From Bordetella ansorpii (GTDB lineage: Bacteria > Pseudomonadota > Gammaproteobacteria > Burkholderiales > Burkholderiaceae_B): a DNA stretch of 64,000 bases. Shown piece after piece: positions 18,797-27,715 of this stretch (its first letter is position 1; every line of letters begins with the position of its first letter). A program made the translations under genes and the position numbers. The DNA lies in contig NZ_FKIF01000008.1 in the NCBI RefSeq assembly GCF_900078705.1, positions 124,001 through 188,000 of the forward strand, given 5' to 3'. The notes beneath the pieces are model-generated. The model searched no databases, was not told the origin of the DNA, and saw nothing but the letters and a program-made list of their open reading frames with translations.

Positions 18797-19936
18797 TCAA
18801 TGCGGATACAGCGCGCCCAGCACGCGCGCCGAACGCGCACCCGTCACCGCCGGCACGCTGGCCGGCAGGCGATCCACGTGCGCCTGCGCCAGCCAGGCAA
18901 AGGCCAGCGCCTCGACCCATTGCGCCGGCACGCCTTCGGTGTCGGTGGGGCGCACCGGGCGTCGCAGGCAATCGGCCAGATCCCGCATCAAGCCGGTATT
19001 GCGCGCGCCGCCGCCACAGACCAGCACGTCGCGGGCTTGCGGCAAGGTGCGCTCCAGTGCATCGGCCACCGTGCGGGCCGTCAGGCGCTGCAGCGTGGCC
19101 TGCACGTCGGCGGGATCCAGCGCAGGGCCGCTGAAGGCATTCAGGCGCTGCGCCAGCCAGACGCTGTCGAACAGGTCGCGTCCCGTGGACTTGGGCGGGG
19201 GCAGCGCGAACCAGGGTTCGTCGGCAATCAGCAATTCGAGCAGGTCGGCATTGGCGTGTCCCGTGGCGGCCCAGCGCCCTTCATCGTCGTAGGGATGGCC
19301 GGTGTGCTGGTGGCACCAGAAGTCCAGCAGCATGTTGGCCGGGCCGGTGTCGAAGCCGCGCGGCGCGCTGCCGCCGTCCAGCAATGTCAGGTTGGCGATG
19401 CCACCCAGATTGAGTACCGCGCGCGGCTGCGCGCCGCCGAACATCGCGGCATGAAAGGGCGGCACCAGCGGCGCACCCTGGCCGCCCGCGGCCACGTCGC
19501 GGCTGCGGAAATCGGCCACCACGTCGATGCCGCTCAGTTCGGCCAGCAGGGCGGGGTTGTTCAATTGCACGGTGTAGCCCAGCTCGGGCCGGTGGCGCAC
19601 GGTCTGGCCGTGCGCGCCGATGGCGGTGACGTCCGCCGTGCCATGGCCGGATTGCGACAGCAGCGCGGTGACCGCCTCGGCATACAGCCGCGCCAGCGCA
19701 TTGCCGGCCAGCGCGGCGCGAGCCAGCTCGTCCTGGCCGGGGCGGTTCAGCGCCAGCAGTTCGCCGCCCAACGCCTCCGGCATGTCCAGGCTGGCGCTGG
19801 CCAGCAGAACAGGGCGTGCGCCCGCTTGCAGGCGCACCAGCACGCCGTCCACGCCATCGGTGCTGGTGCCCGACATCAGGCCGATGAAAAGACGGCCCGG
19901 GGCGTTGCCGTCCGGGCCGTCAGGGTGCTGGAGCAT
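18797..19936 (-). CDS. anmK: Anhydro-N-acetylmuramic acid kinase
   Basis: A 379-residue kinase that phosphorylates and opens 1,6-anhydroMurNAc during peptidoglycan recycling. The nucleotide-binding motif FIGLMSGTSTDGVD is near residue 20, and GAHGQTVRH, NLGGIANLT and DTGPANMLLD follow in family order. It lies 14 bases downstream of an M23 endopeptidase gene on the same strand, so a wall hydrolase and a recycling enzyme are cotranscribed. Confidence 0.94.
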   Translation of the reverse strand: MLQHPDGPDGNAPGRLFIGLMSGTSTDGVDGVLVRLQAGARPVLLASASLDMPEALGGELLALNRPGQDELARAALAGNALARLYAEAVTALLSQSGHGTADVTAIGAHGQTVRHRPELGYTVQLNNPALLAELSGIDVVADFRSRDVAAGGQGAPLVPPFHAAMFGGAQPRAVLNLGGIANLTLLDGGSAPRGFDTGPANMLLDFWCHQHTGHPYDDEGRWAATGHANADLLELLIADEPWFALPPPKSTGRDLFDSVWLAQRLNAFSGPALDPADVQATLQRLTARTVADALERTLPQARDVLVCGGGARNTGLMRDLADCLRRPVRPTDTEGVPAQWVEALAFAWLAQAHVDRLPASVPAVTGARSARVLGALYPH

Positions 19937-19950
19937 GGCTGCCGCCGGGC

Positions 19951-21366
19951 TCAGCGCGACGCCAGGCTGGTGCTGCCTTCCGGCGCGGTCTTCTGCAGCG
20001 CGGTCAGCATCTCGATCTGCGCGCGGTAGGGGGCGACGGCCTGGGTGAACTTCTTGCGTTCGGCGGCTTCCAGCGTGCGGGCCACGGGCAGGTCGACGGC
20101 CAGCGGATCGACCGGCGTGTTGTCGACGCGGAACTCGTAGTGCAGGTGCGGGCCGGTGGCCCAGCCGGTGGAGCCGACGTAGCCGATCAACTGGCCTTGC
20201 GATACGTGCACGCCCTTCTTGATGCCTTCGGCCAGCGCGCTCTGGTGGCCGTACAGCGTGGAGTACTTGCCGTAGTGCTTGACGATCACCACGTTGCCGT
20301 AGCCGTTCTGCCAGCCCGCGAACTCGATCACGCCATCGGCCGTGGTGTGGATCGGGGTGCCCGACGGCGCGGCATAGTCGACGCCCTTGTGGCCGATCCA
20401 GCGCTTGTGGATCGGATGCATGCGCATGCCGAAGGTGGAGCTGATGCGGGTGAACTTCAGGGCGGTACGCAGGAAAGCGCCGCGCAGGTTGGTGCCTTCG
20501 AAGTCGTAGTAGGCCCCCGACTTGCCGTCCGGGTTGAACCACACGGCGTTGTAGGTCTTGGTGCCGTTGACGAATTCGACGGCCAGCACGCGCCCCGCGC
20601 CGGCGTAGCGGCCATCGTGCGAACGGGTTTCGTACACCACGCGGAACTGGTCGCCCTGGCGCAGGTCGCGCAGGAAGTCGATCTTGGAACCCAGGATCTC
20701 GGCGATCTGCAGCGTGATGGCGTCGGGGATGCCGGCGGCGTCGGTGGCGCCGAACAGCGACGAGCGGATGGTGCCCACCGCCACGCGCGTCTGCAGGTGG
20801 GTGTCCTCGCTGACTTCGCGGGCCTTGAAGCCGTCGTTGCCGTCGGCTTCCACGAAAAGCATGCGCGTGGAGACCTGGCCGTCGTCTTCGGTGCCCGGCG
20901 TGTGGATGTAGCGCATCCACACCATGTTGCCTTCCTGGTCGACGGCGGCCTGCACGGCGCGGCCCGGATACAGCTTGTAGATGCTGCGGGCGCTGGGATC
21001 GTGCGTGAGGAAGCTCTGCAGCTTGGGATTGTCGATTTCCAGGCGCTGCAGCACCGTGGCCAACGTGTCGCCGCGGCGGATGCGGGTTTCGTTGATGAAG
21101 GGCGCGCCCGTCTCGGCGCTGACCTGCATCTGTTCGGCTTCCAGCGGCATGGGGCTGTCGACCAGGCGCGTCGGAGGCAGTTCGGTGTGATCGGGCTGTT
21201 GCACCATGCCGAGCGCGGCGGCGCCGGCGAACAGGGCGATGGCGCTGACCAGCAGCGTGCGCCGTAGCAGGGCACCACCGCGGGACAGGGTTTCTTTCGG
21301 AGGGGCGATCAGGGGGGCCACCTTGTGTATGACGCTACGTACCAGGCTGTCCGACCCACGAATCAT
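19951..21366 (-). CDS. M23-family peptidoglycan D,D-endopeptidase (MepM-like)
   Basis: A 471-residue inner-membrane-anchored, periplasmic enzyme. The start MIRGSDSLVRS is favoured because AGGAGG stands 10 bases before it; upstream in-frame ATGs lack a ribosome site. One membrane segment lies near residues 38-57, then a LysM-like/OapA region (RRGDTLATVLQRL), then the LytM domain. Zinc ligands are visible in GHKGVDYAAP (HxxxD) and in PHLHYEF (HxH). Such enzymes cleave peptide crosslinks to allow sacculus growth. It precedes anmK and diverges from tyrS over a 20-bp palindrome. Confidence 0.92.
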   Translation of the reverse strand: MIRGSDSLVRSVIHKVAPLIAPPKETLSRGGALLRRTLLVSAIALFAGAAALGMVQQPDHTELPPTRLVDSPMPLEAEQMQVSAETGAPFINETRIRRGDTLATVLQRLEIDNPKLQSFLTHDPSARSIYKLYPGRAVQAAVDQEGNMVWMRYIHTPGTEDDGQVSTRMLFVEADGNDGFKAREVSEDTHLQTRVAVGTIRSSLFGATDAAGIPDAITLQIAEILGSKIDFLRDLRQGDQFRVVYETRSHDGRYAGAGRVLAVEFVNGTKTYNAVWFNPDGKSGAYYDFEGTNLRGAFLRTALKFTRISSTFGMRMHPIHKRWIGHKGVDYAAPSGTPIHTTADGVIEFAGWQNGYGNVVIVKHYGKYSTLYGHQSALAEGIKKGVHVSQGQLIGYVGSTGWATGPHLHYEFRVDNTPVDPLAVDLPVARTLEAAERKKFTQAVAPYRAQIEMLTALQKTAPEGSTSLASR

Positions 21367-21496
21367 CGCGAAAGACCCTCCTGGCAGCATGAATTTCGGG
21401 TTGCAGCCGGCTTGGGCGCTGCCCGGTTCCGGCAAGGCCGGACGAGGGGCGCGCTCCGTGTGGCGCAGTGGAAACAGCTATGGAAGTACAGCAGGA

Positions 21497-21516
21497 CAAC
21501 TGTCATATGACAGTTG
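21497..21516. promoter_or_regulatory. Perfect 20-bp palindrome between M23 peptidase and tyrS
   Basis: CAACTGTCAT/ATGACAGTTG is a perfect inverted repeat without a loop, centred in the divergent intergenic region. Lack of a loop and of a T-run argues for a dimeric protein's operator rather than a terminator. It is close to the expected tyrS promoter (TTGCGT at 21514 and TGCTAT at 21535, a short 15-base spacing). Confidence 0.55.
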
Positions 21517-21618
21517 CGTATGATTAGGGCAGTATGCTATCGGATTCGAGAAGAATTTTCGACCGCTTTTTGTCGGATTTACACCTTTTTTGCGCCTAGA
21601 ACCGCGGTAAAAATTACA

Positions 21619-22848
21619 ATGTCCCTGCCTGAAGCTCCCCTGTCCCCCGATGTCGAAGAGGCCTTGCGCATCGCGCGCCGCGGCTGCGACGAACTGCTGG
21701 TCGAAGAAGAATTCGCCCGCAAGCTCGCCAAGAGCCGGCAAACCGGGGTGCCGCTGCGCATCAAGCTCGGCCTGGATCCCACCGCGCCCGACATCCACCT
21801 GGGCCATACGGTGGTGCTCAACAAGATGCGCCAGCTCCAGGATCTGGGCCACAACGTCATCTTCCTCATCGGCGATTTCACCGCCACCATCGGCGACCCC
21901 AGCGGCCGCAATTCGACCCGCCCGCCGCTCACGCGCGAGCAGATCGAAGCCAACGCGCAGACCTACTACGCGCAGGCCAGCATGGTGCTGGATCCGGCCC
22001 GTACCGAGATCCGCTACAACTCCGAGTGGTGCGACCCATTGGGCGCGCGCGGCATCATCCAGCTGGCGTCGCGCTACACCGTGGCCCGCATGATGGAGCG
22101 CGAGGATTTCACCAAGCGCTTCAAGGGCGGCGTGCCGATCTCGGTGCACGAATTCCTGTACCCGCTGCTGCAAGGGTACGACTCGGTCGCGCTTTCGTCC
22201 GACCTGGAGCTGGGCGGCACCGACCAGAAGTTCAACCTGCTGGTGGGCCGCGAACTGCAGAAGGAATACGGCCAGGCACCGCAGTGCGTGCTCACCATGC
22301 CGCTGCTGGAAGGCCTGGACGGCGTCGAGAAGATGTCCAAGTCCAAGGGCAACTACATCGGCATCTCCGAGACGCCCGATTCCATGTTCGGCAAGCTGAT
22401 GTCGATCTCCGACACACTGATGTGGCGCTATTTCGAGCTGCTGTCGTTCCGCTCGCTGGACGACATCGCCGCGTTGCGCGCCGAGACCGGGAACGGCCGC
22501 AATCCGCGCGACGCCAAGGTCATGCTGGCCCAGGAAATCATCACCCGCTTCCACTCGAAGCAGGCCGCGCAGGACGCGCTGGCCTCCTTCGAGGCCCGCT
22601 TCCGCGACGGCGCCATGCCCGAGGACATGCCCGAGGTCTCGGTGGCCGGCGCGCCCATCGGCATCCTGCGCCTGCTGCGCGAGGCGGGCCTGGTGGCGTC
22701 CAGCTCCGAGGCGCAGCGCAACCTGGAGCAGGGCGGCGTGCGCGTCGACGGCAGCCGGGTCGACGACAAGTCGTTGCAATTGGCGGCCGGCACCTATGTG
22801 CTGCAGGTCGGCAAGCGCAAGTTCGCCCGTGTTAATTTGGGTGCGTAG
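21619..22848 (+). CDS. tyrS: Tyrosyl-tRNA synthetase
   Basis: A 409-residue class I synthetase. It shows the HIGH-type motif HLGH in [14 protein letters not shown], the tyrosine-binding GTDQKFN and the KMSKSKGN loop, with a C-terminal S4 RNA-binding domain ([20 protein letters not shown]). The open frame continues 35 codons upstream, but only [11 protein letters not shown] at 21619 fits the family length. The ribosome site is weak (GGTAAAAAT). Diverges from the M23 gene. Confidence 0.96.
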   Translation: MSLPEAPLSPDVEEALRIARRGCDELLVEEEFARKLAKSRQTGVPLRIKLGLDPTAPDIHLGHTVVLNKMRQLQDLGHNVIFLIGDFTATIGDPSGRNSTRPPLTREQIEANAQTYYAQASMVLDPARTEIRYNSEWCDPLGARGIIQLASRYTVARMMEREDFTKRFKGGVPISVHEFLYPLLQGYDSVALSSDLELGGTDQKFNLLVGRELQKEYGQAPQCVLTMPLLEGLDGVEKMSKSKGNYIGISETPDSMFGKLMSISDTLMWRYFELLSFRSLDDIAALRAETGNGRNPRDAKVMLAQEIITRFHSKQAAQDALASFEARFRDGAMPEDMPEVSVAGAPIGILRLLREAGLVASSSEAQRNLEQGGVRVDGSRVDDKSLQLAAGTYVLQVGKRKFARVNLGA

Positions 22849-22881
22849 GAAGCGCCTACGGCATTTCTTCAGGAGCTGGAC

Positions 22882-23538
22882 ATGAAACTCTCGAGTCTTT
22901 CCTTCCAAGATGGCGAGTCCATCCCCGAGCGCTACGCCTTCGGGCGGATCGACGCCCAGTCGCATGTGGCGTTGGCCGACAACCTGAACCCGCAGTTCTC
23001 CTGGGACGACGTGCCCACGAGCACCCAGTCGTTCGCCCTGATCGCCCACGATCCGGACGTGCCGTCCAAGCCCGACGACGTCAACCAGGAGGGCCGCACG
23101 CTGCCCGCCGACCTGCCGCGCGTCGACTTCTTCCATTGGGTGCTGGTCGACCTGCCGGCCGACCTGCGCGAGATCGACGAAGGCGCGTTCTCCAACGGCA
23201 TCACCCCGCGCGGCAAGGGGGGGCCGCTGGCGCCGATGAACGCGCGCCAGGGCGTCAACAGCTACACGCAGTGGTTCGCGGCCGATCACGACATGAGCGG
23301 CGAGTACTTCGGCTACGACGGTCCGTGCCCGCCCTGGAACGACGCGCTGGTGCACCGCTACACGTTCACGCTCTACGCCCTGGACACGTCCACCCTGGGC
23401 CTGCAGGGCAGCTTCACCGGCGAGGACGCGCTGAAGGCCATCCAGGGCCACGTGCTGGCCCAGGCATCCCTCACCGGCACCTACACGCTGAATCCCGATC
23501 TGGCGCCCAGGCAGATCGGCGCGACTTCCAGCACCTGA
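22882..23538 (+). CDS. YbhB/YbcL family (PEBP-like) protein
   Basis: A 218-residue protein of the phosphatidylethanolamine-binding-protein superfamily. The anion-pocket motifs are visible: FALIAHDPDVP near residue 50 and the YDGPCPPWNDALVHRYTF block, with the GPCPP-to-HRY spacing of the family. Bacterial members are cytoplasmic with unclear ligands, and some influence kinases. It starts 33 bases after tyrS and is probably cotranscribed. Confidence 0.9.
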   Translation: MKLSSLSFQDGESIPERYAFGRIDAQSHVALADNLNPQFSWDDVPTSTQSFALIAHDPDVPSKPDDVNQEGRTLPADLPRVDFFHWVLVDLPADLREIDEGAFSNGITPRGKGGPLAPMNARQGVNSYTQWFAADHDMSGEYFGYDGPCPPWNDALVHRYTFTLYALDTSTLGLQGSFTGEDALKAIQGHVLAQASLTGTYTLNPDLAPRQIGATSST

Positions 23539-23560
23539 TCCGCTCGGACGAGGTCTCGGG

Positions 23561-23586
23561 AACGCCCGGCATGCCGGGCGTTTTTC
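23561..23586 (+). terminator. Terminator after the PEBP gene
   Basis: Perfect 9-bp stem ACGCCCGGC/GCCGGGCGT with a 2-base loop and a T-run. It ends the tyrS-PEBP transcript before the convergent LysR gene. Confidence 0.88.
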
Positions 23587-23656
23587 ATGGGAGAGCCGGC
23601 CGGCAGGCGGATGGCGCGGCGGAATGACCGGCCGGAACGTGGCGGCGCCTGGAACC

Positions 23657-24526
23657 TCACTGCGGATTGTTCGCCGACAGCCGCAGGTTCGTCTTCAGCA
23701 TGTTGTACACGTGGCGCGTCAGCGGGTTGATCAGGTCGTGCCGGATCCACAGGAAGTAGTTCACGTCGGGCAGGGGCGGCAGGCCGTCCTTCTCGCCCAG
23801 CACGCGCAGGTCGGATCCCAGCATCTCCACGCTGCGCGCGGTGATGCCCAGGCGGGCGCGCAGCGCCGCCTTGATGCCCACCAGGTTGGGCGCCACGTAG
23901 TTGGTCTGCCAGGGCACCTGGTACTGTTCCAGCGCGTTCAGGGCCAGGCGGCGGAAGATGCTGGGTTCGTCGGCCAGCACCAGCGGCACGGGCGCGCTGC
24001 TGTCGTGCACGTAGTCGGCCGAGCACAGCCACACGGTGGGCGAGGTGCGCAGCACCACGCCCTCGAAATCCTGGTCGAAGCGGGTGGACACGGTCAGGTC
24101 CAGGTCGCCGTTGCGCAGCGCGGTCATCAGGTTGGGGCTGCGGTCCACGCGGATCTCCAGCTTGATGCGCGGGAAGGTGCGGGCCACGTGCGTCAGCACG
24201 CTGGGCAGGATGCTGTCGGCCACGTCGTGCGGCGAGCCCAGGCGCAGTTCGCCTTCCAGCAGGCTGTCCTGCAGCGAGCGCAGGGCTTCATCGTTGATCG
24301 CCAGCATGTGGCGCGCGTAGGTGACGAGCTTCTCGCCATGGCTGGACAGTTGCTTGTGCCGGCCGCGCTTCTCGAACAGCGGCAGGTCGATCAGGCTCTC
24401 CAGCCGCTGCATCTGCTGGGTGATGGCCGATTGCGTCTTGTGCAGGCTCTGGGCCGCGGCCGAGAACGAATCGTGCTCGGCGATGGCGACCAGCGTGCGC
24501 AGCAGGTCCAGGTCCAGGTTGCGCAT
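23657..24526 (-). CDS. LysR-family regulator next to the amino acid/sulfur operon
   Basis: A 289-residue LysR protein. Its N-terminal helix-turn-helix reads RNLDLDLLRTLVAIAEHDSF, then SAAAQSLHKTQSAITQQMQR, and the effector domain starts near residue 92. It lies last in a minus-strand series after the ABC ATPase, separated by 137 bases that contain a large hairpin, so it may have its own promoter. Control of the importer and thiol-oxidation genes upstream is inferred from position. Confidence 0.9.
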   Translation of the reverse strand: MRNLDLDLLRTLVAIAEHDSFSAAAQSLHKTQSAITQQMQRLESLIDLPLFEKRGRHKQLSSHGEKLVTYARHMLAINDEALRSLQDSLLEGELRLGSPHDVADSILPSVLTHVARTFPRIKLEIRVDRSPNLMTALRNGDLDLTVSTRFDQDFEGVVLRTSPTVWLCSADYVHDSSAPVPLVLADEPSIFRRLALNALEQYQVPWQTNYVAPNLVGIKAALRARLGITARSVEMLGSDLRVLGEKDGLPPLPDVNYFLWIRHDLINPLTRHVYNMLKTNLRLSANNPQ

Positions 24527-24555
24527 GGGCGGTCCTCGATCAGTCGGTCTTGCGA

Positions 24556-24611
24556 CCAGGGCCTGCCCGCGCGGGATCGCCGGACGGCCATCCCGGGCGG
24601 GCAGGCCCTGG
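24556..24611 (-). terminator. Long 22-bp-arm hairpin downstream of the ABC ATPase gene
   Basis: Arms at 24556-24577 and 24590-24611 match at 21 of 22 positions (CCAGGGCCTGCCCGC and its complement), around a 12-base loop. It lies between the ATPase stop and the LysR start. There is no T-run on either strand, so it is either an mRNA-stabilising 3' structure or a factor-dependent end. Confidence 0.5.
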
Positions 24612-24663
24612 AACATAGCGCAAGGGACCGGGCCTGTACAGGTACGGACCCGGACCGCCGCCG

Positions 24664-25392
24664 TCAATGCCGCCGCACGTCCTCCAGGAACTTGCAGGCC
24701 CGGGGATGCTTCGGCGCATTGAAGAACGCTTGCGGCGTGGTGTCCTCGAGAATGCTGCCCGCGTCCATGAACCAGATGCGGTCGGCCACCTCGCGCGCGA
24801 AGTCCATCTCGTGCGTGACCACGATCATCGTCATGCCTTCCGAGGCCAGTTGCTTCATCACCGCCAGCACTTCCGAGACCATCTCGGGGTCCAGCGCGCT
24901 GGTGGGCTCGTCGAACAGGATGACCGGCGGGCGTTGCGCCAGCGCGCGGGCGATCGCCACGCGCTGCTGCTGGCCGCCCGACAGGTTGATGGGCATGGCG
25001 TCGATCTTGTGCGCCAGGCCCACCTTGGCCAGCAGTTCCTCGGCCAGTTGGTTGGCCTGGTCGGCGCCGAGGCCGAACACCTTGCGCGCCGACAGCGTCA
25101 CGTTCTGGCGCACCGAGTAGTGCGGGAACAGGTTGAACTGCTGGAACACGAAGCCGATCGAGGCGCGCAGCCGGTTCAGGTCCCGTTTCGGGTCGTAGAT
25201 GCTGGCGCCGTCGATGGTGATGTCGCCCTTCTGGATGGCTTCCAGCCGGTTCAGCGTGCGGATCATCGTCGACTTGCCCGAGCCCGACGGGCCGCACACC
25301 ACCAGCACCTCGCCTTTCTCGATGCGGCCGTTGACGTCGTTCAGCGCGTGGTAGTCGCCGTACCATTTGTTGACGTGGTTCAGTTCGATCAT
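24664..25392 (-). CDS. Polar amino acid ABC transporter, ATP-binding protein
   Basis: A 242-residue ATPase of the GlnQ/GltL type. It shows Walker [10 protein letters not shown] (residues 33-41), signature [15 protein letters not shown] and Walker [15 protein letters not shown]. It energises uptake through the two permeases encoded just upstream (13 bases). Closest in pattern to glutamate/aspartate and cystine importers; the adjacent sulfur genes favour a sulfur amino acid. Confidence 0.94.
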   Translation of the reverse strand: MIELNHVNKWYGDYHALNDVNGRIEKGEVLVVCGPSGSGKSTMIRTLNRLEAIQKGDITIDGASIYDPKRDLNRLRASIGFVFQQFNLFPHYSVRQNVTLSARKVFGLGADQANQLAEELLAKVGLAHKIDAMPINLSGGQQQRVAIARALAQRPPVILFDEPTSALDPEMVSEVLAVMKQLASEGMTMIVVTHEMDFAREVADRIWFMDAGSILEDTTPQAFFNAPKHPRACKFLEDVRRH

Positions 25393-25405
25393 GACGGTAT
25401 TCCCC

Positions 25406-26098
25406 TTACGCCAGTCCGAGCCGGCGCTTTTGAATGCGGACCTCGACGAGCCGGGCCAGGCGCGACAGCGCCCAGCAGATCACGAAATAGAAGCCCGCCA
25501 GAATGAGATAAGTCTGCAGTGCCGACGTCAGTTCGATGCTGTTGACCTGCTGGCCCACGAAGGTCACTTCCTCGACGCCGATGATGTAGACGATGGAGGT
25601 CGCCTTGATGGTGGACACGAACTGGCTGACCAGCGACGGAATCATGTTCACCAGCGCCTGCGGCAGGATCACGTAGCGCATGCTGCGCCAGTACGACAGG
25701 CCCACGGAACGCGCCGCCTCGGTCTGGCCGCGCGGCAGGCCCTGCAGGCCGGCGCGCACGATCTCCGCCAGGAAGGCGCTTTCATACAGCACGATCGCCA
25801 CCAGCGCCGTCTTGAAGGCCGAGATCGTCATGCCCGTCACCAGCGGCACGGCGAAATAGGCCCAGAAGATGATCATGATCAGCGGCACGCCGCGGAATGC
25901 CGTCACCCAGCAGGTGGCCAGGATGCGCAGCACGCGGATCTGGCCGGCCCGGGCGAAGCCCAGCAGCACCGCGATCGGAAACGCCAGCGCCAGGCCCAGC
26001 GAGGCCAGCACCAGCGTGGCCGCGAAGCCGCCCAGCGGCCCCTCGGGCCACGAGCCCACCAGGAACATCACGCCGTATTTGTGCAGGATCTCCAGCAT
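25406..26098 (-). CDS. Polar amino acid ABC transporter permease (second)
   Basis: A 230-residue His/Glu/Gln-type permease with about five membrane segments. The cytoplasmic EAA loop reads [21 protein letters not shown] (shortened here: [20 protein letters not shown]), which contacts the ATPase. Its first permease partner ends 3 bases before it. The two likely form a heterodimer, as in GltJK. Confidence 0.93.
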   Translation of the reverse strand: MLEILHKYGVMFLVGSWPEGPLGGFAATLVLASLGLALAFPIAVLLGFARAGQIRVLRILATCWVTAFRGVPLIMIIFWAYFAVPLVTGMTISAFKTALVAIVLYESAFLAEIVRAGLQGLPRGQTEAARSVGLSYWRSMRYVILPQALVNMIPSLVSQFVSTIKATSIVYIIGVEEVTFVGQQVNSIELTSALQTYLILAGFYFVICWALSRLARLVEVRIQKRRLGLA

Positions 26099-26101
26099 GG
26101 C

Positions 26102-26797
26102 TTACCCCTTGTATGCCGAAGGAAAGGCGCGTTCGATACGGCTGCCCGCGAACATGATCACCAGCGAGCACGACAGGTAGATCAGCGTGGCGACGGCGAA
26201 GACGTCGAACGTGCGGAAGGTCAGGTTGTCGATGTTCTTGGCCTCGTAGGTCAGTTCGGTCACGCCGATCACCATGGCCAGGCTCGTGTCCTTGAACAGG
26301 ATCAGCGAGCGGTTGACCAGCGGCGGCACGGCGATGCGCAGCGCCTGGGGCAGGATCACGTAGCGCATGGCCTGCAGGAAGCCCAGGCCGATGGCGCGGC
26401 CGGCTTCCACCTGCGCGGCCGGAATGGCCTTCAGGCCGGAGCGCAGGTCTTCCGACATGTACGCGCTGACGTTCAGCGACAGGGCCACCACGGCGAACAG
26501 GATCTCGGTGTTGCCCGAGTTCACGTACGCCTTCAGGCCCGCCGGCAGCACCTCGGGCATGCCGAAGTACCACACCATGATCTGCACCACCGTCGGCACG
26601 TTGCGGTGGTACTCCACGAACAGCGACATCACCGCGTCCAGCGGCTTGAAGGGAACCGCGCGCAGCAGCACGATGGCCAGGGCCACCGCCATGCCGCAGG
26701 CCCAGGCCAGCGCGAACAGCAGAATAGTGGTCCGCAGGCCGTTCAGCAGCAGCGTGCCGTACTGCCCCTGCAACAAGAATGAGATATCCAGATCCAT
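26102..26797 (-). CDS. Polar amino acid ABC transporter permease (first)
   Basis: A 231-residue permease of the HisMQ/GltJ family with an EAGRAIGLGFLQAMRYVILP coupling loop and a conserved LRGVPLLVQ-like region replaced by EYHRNVPTVVQIMVWYFG, as in GltJ-type proteins. It lies 40 bases after the binding protein and overlaps nothing. Inner membrane component of the importer. Confidence 0.93.
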   Translation of the reverse strand: MDLDISFLLQGQYGTLLLNGLRTTILLFALAWACGMAVALAIVLLRAVPFKPLDAVMSLFVEYHRNVPTVVQIMVWYFGMPEVLPAGLKAYVNSGNTEILFAVVALSLNVSAYMSEDLRSGLKAIPAAQVEAGRAIGLGFLQAMRYVILPQALRIAVPPLVNRSLILFKDTSLAMVIGVTELTYEAKNIDNLTFRTFDVFAVATLIYLSCSLVIMFAGSRIERAFPSAYKG

Positions 26798-26837
26798 AAT
26801 GCGGCCGCGGCGGCGCTCGCGCGCCGCCGCGTCATCC

Positions 26838-27656
26838 TCAGTTGGCCTGTGCGACCGGTTCGACCTTGAACTGGCGGGTCAGCTTGTAGATGGAGTCGCG
26901 GCCCAGCCACTTGGCGTAGATGCCGTCCAGTTCGCCATCCTTGTCCATCCTGGCGATGACCTTGTTGATGGCGTCCAGCAGTTCGGTGTTGCCCTTGGAG
27001 ACCACCACGCCGATCCGCTCGGTGAACAGCGGCTCATCGACCAGCACGGCGGCCGCGCCGGACTTGGCCGATTCGATCTCGAAGCGCTTGAGCGTCAGTT
27101 CGCCGGCCGAGATGCCGTCGACCTTGCCGTTCTGCAGGCCCAGGTAGCAGGTGGCCAGATCCTGATAGGTCACGATCTGCGACTTGGCCAGCACGCGCGT
27201 GGCCAGCGCCGCCGACGATGAGCCCTTGCTGGCGCAGATGCGCTTGCCTTCCAGCTTGGCCAGCGAGTCGATCTTGTCGTCGCGGCGCACCAGCACCTTG
27301 ATGCTGCCCTGCAGGTATTGCACGCTGTAGTCCACCTGCGTGGCGCGTTCCGGCAGATAGGCCATCGAGCCGGCCACCACGTCCACGCGGCCCATCTTCA
27401 GCTCGGGGATGCGGGCTTCGGTGGACAGCGGCTTGTGCTCCAGCGCGACGCCCAGGCCCTTTGCCAGCGCCTGGCACATGTCCACGTCGTAACCGACGAA
27501 CTTGCGCGTGGCGGGATCCTGGAAGGCATAGGGTTCGCTGGCGCTCTGGGTGCCGCAGATCAGCTTCTTGCTGCCTTCGATCTCTTTCAGGTCTCGCGCC
27601 TGGGCGGTCGAGGACAGGGCAAGCAGGGTCACGGCAACTGCGAGGAACGGCTTCAT
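26838..27656 (-). CDS. ABC transporter periplasmic amino acid-binding protein
   Basis: A 272-residue family 3 solute-binding protein. The start MKPFLAVAVTLLALSSTAQA gives a clean signal peptide with cleavage near residue 20; an upstream frame adds 42 Arg/Pro-rich residues and is rejected. The mature part has SEPYAFQDPATRKFVGYDVD, then ERATQVDYSVQYLQGS, typical of glutamate/aspartate- and cystine-type binders. AAGGAGAAAACC precedes the start. It leads the importer genes and follows the rhodanese by 59 bases. Confidence 0.93.
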   Translation of the reverse strand: MKPFLAVAVTLLALSSTAQARDLKEIEGSKKLICGTQSASEPYAFQDPATRKFVGYDVDMCQALAKGLGVALEHKPLSTEARIPELKMGRVDVVAGSMAYLPERATQVDYSVQYLQGSIKVLVRRDDKIDSLAKLEGKRICASKGSSSAALATRVLAKSQIVTYQDLATCYLGLQNGKVDGISAGELTLKRFEIESAKSGAAAVLVDEPLFTERIGVVVSKGNTELLDAINKVIARMDKDGELDGIYAKWLGRDSIYKLTRQFKVEPVAQAN

Positions 27657-27715
27657 GGTTTTCTCCTTGGAATGTATTGATGGCGCAGGCGGCGGGGGCA
27701 CCCGCCGCCGTGGCC

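Noticed and set aside
18626-20029. 467-codon plus-strand frame opposite anmK
   Set aside because: Antisense artefact; anmK has its nucleotide-binding motif and the right length.
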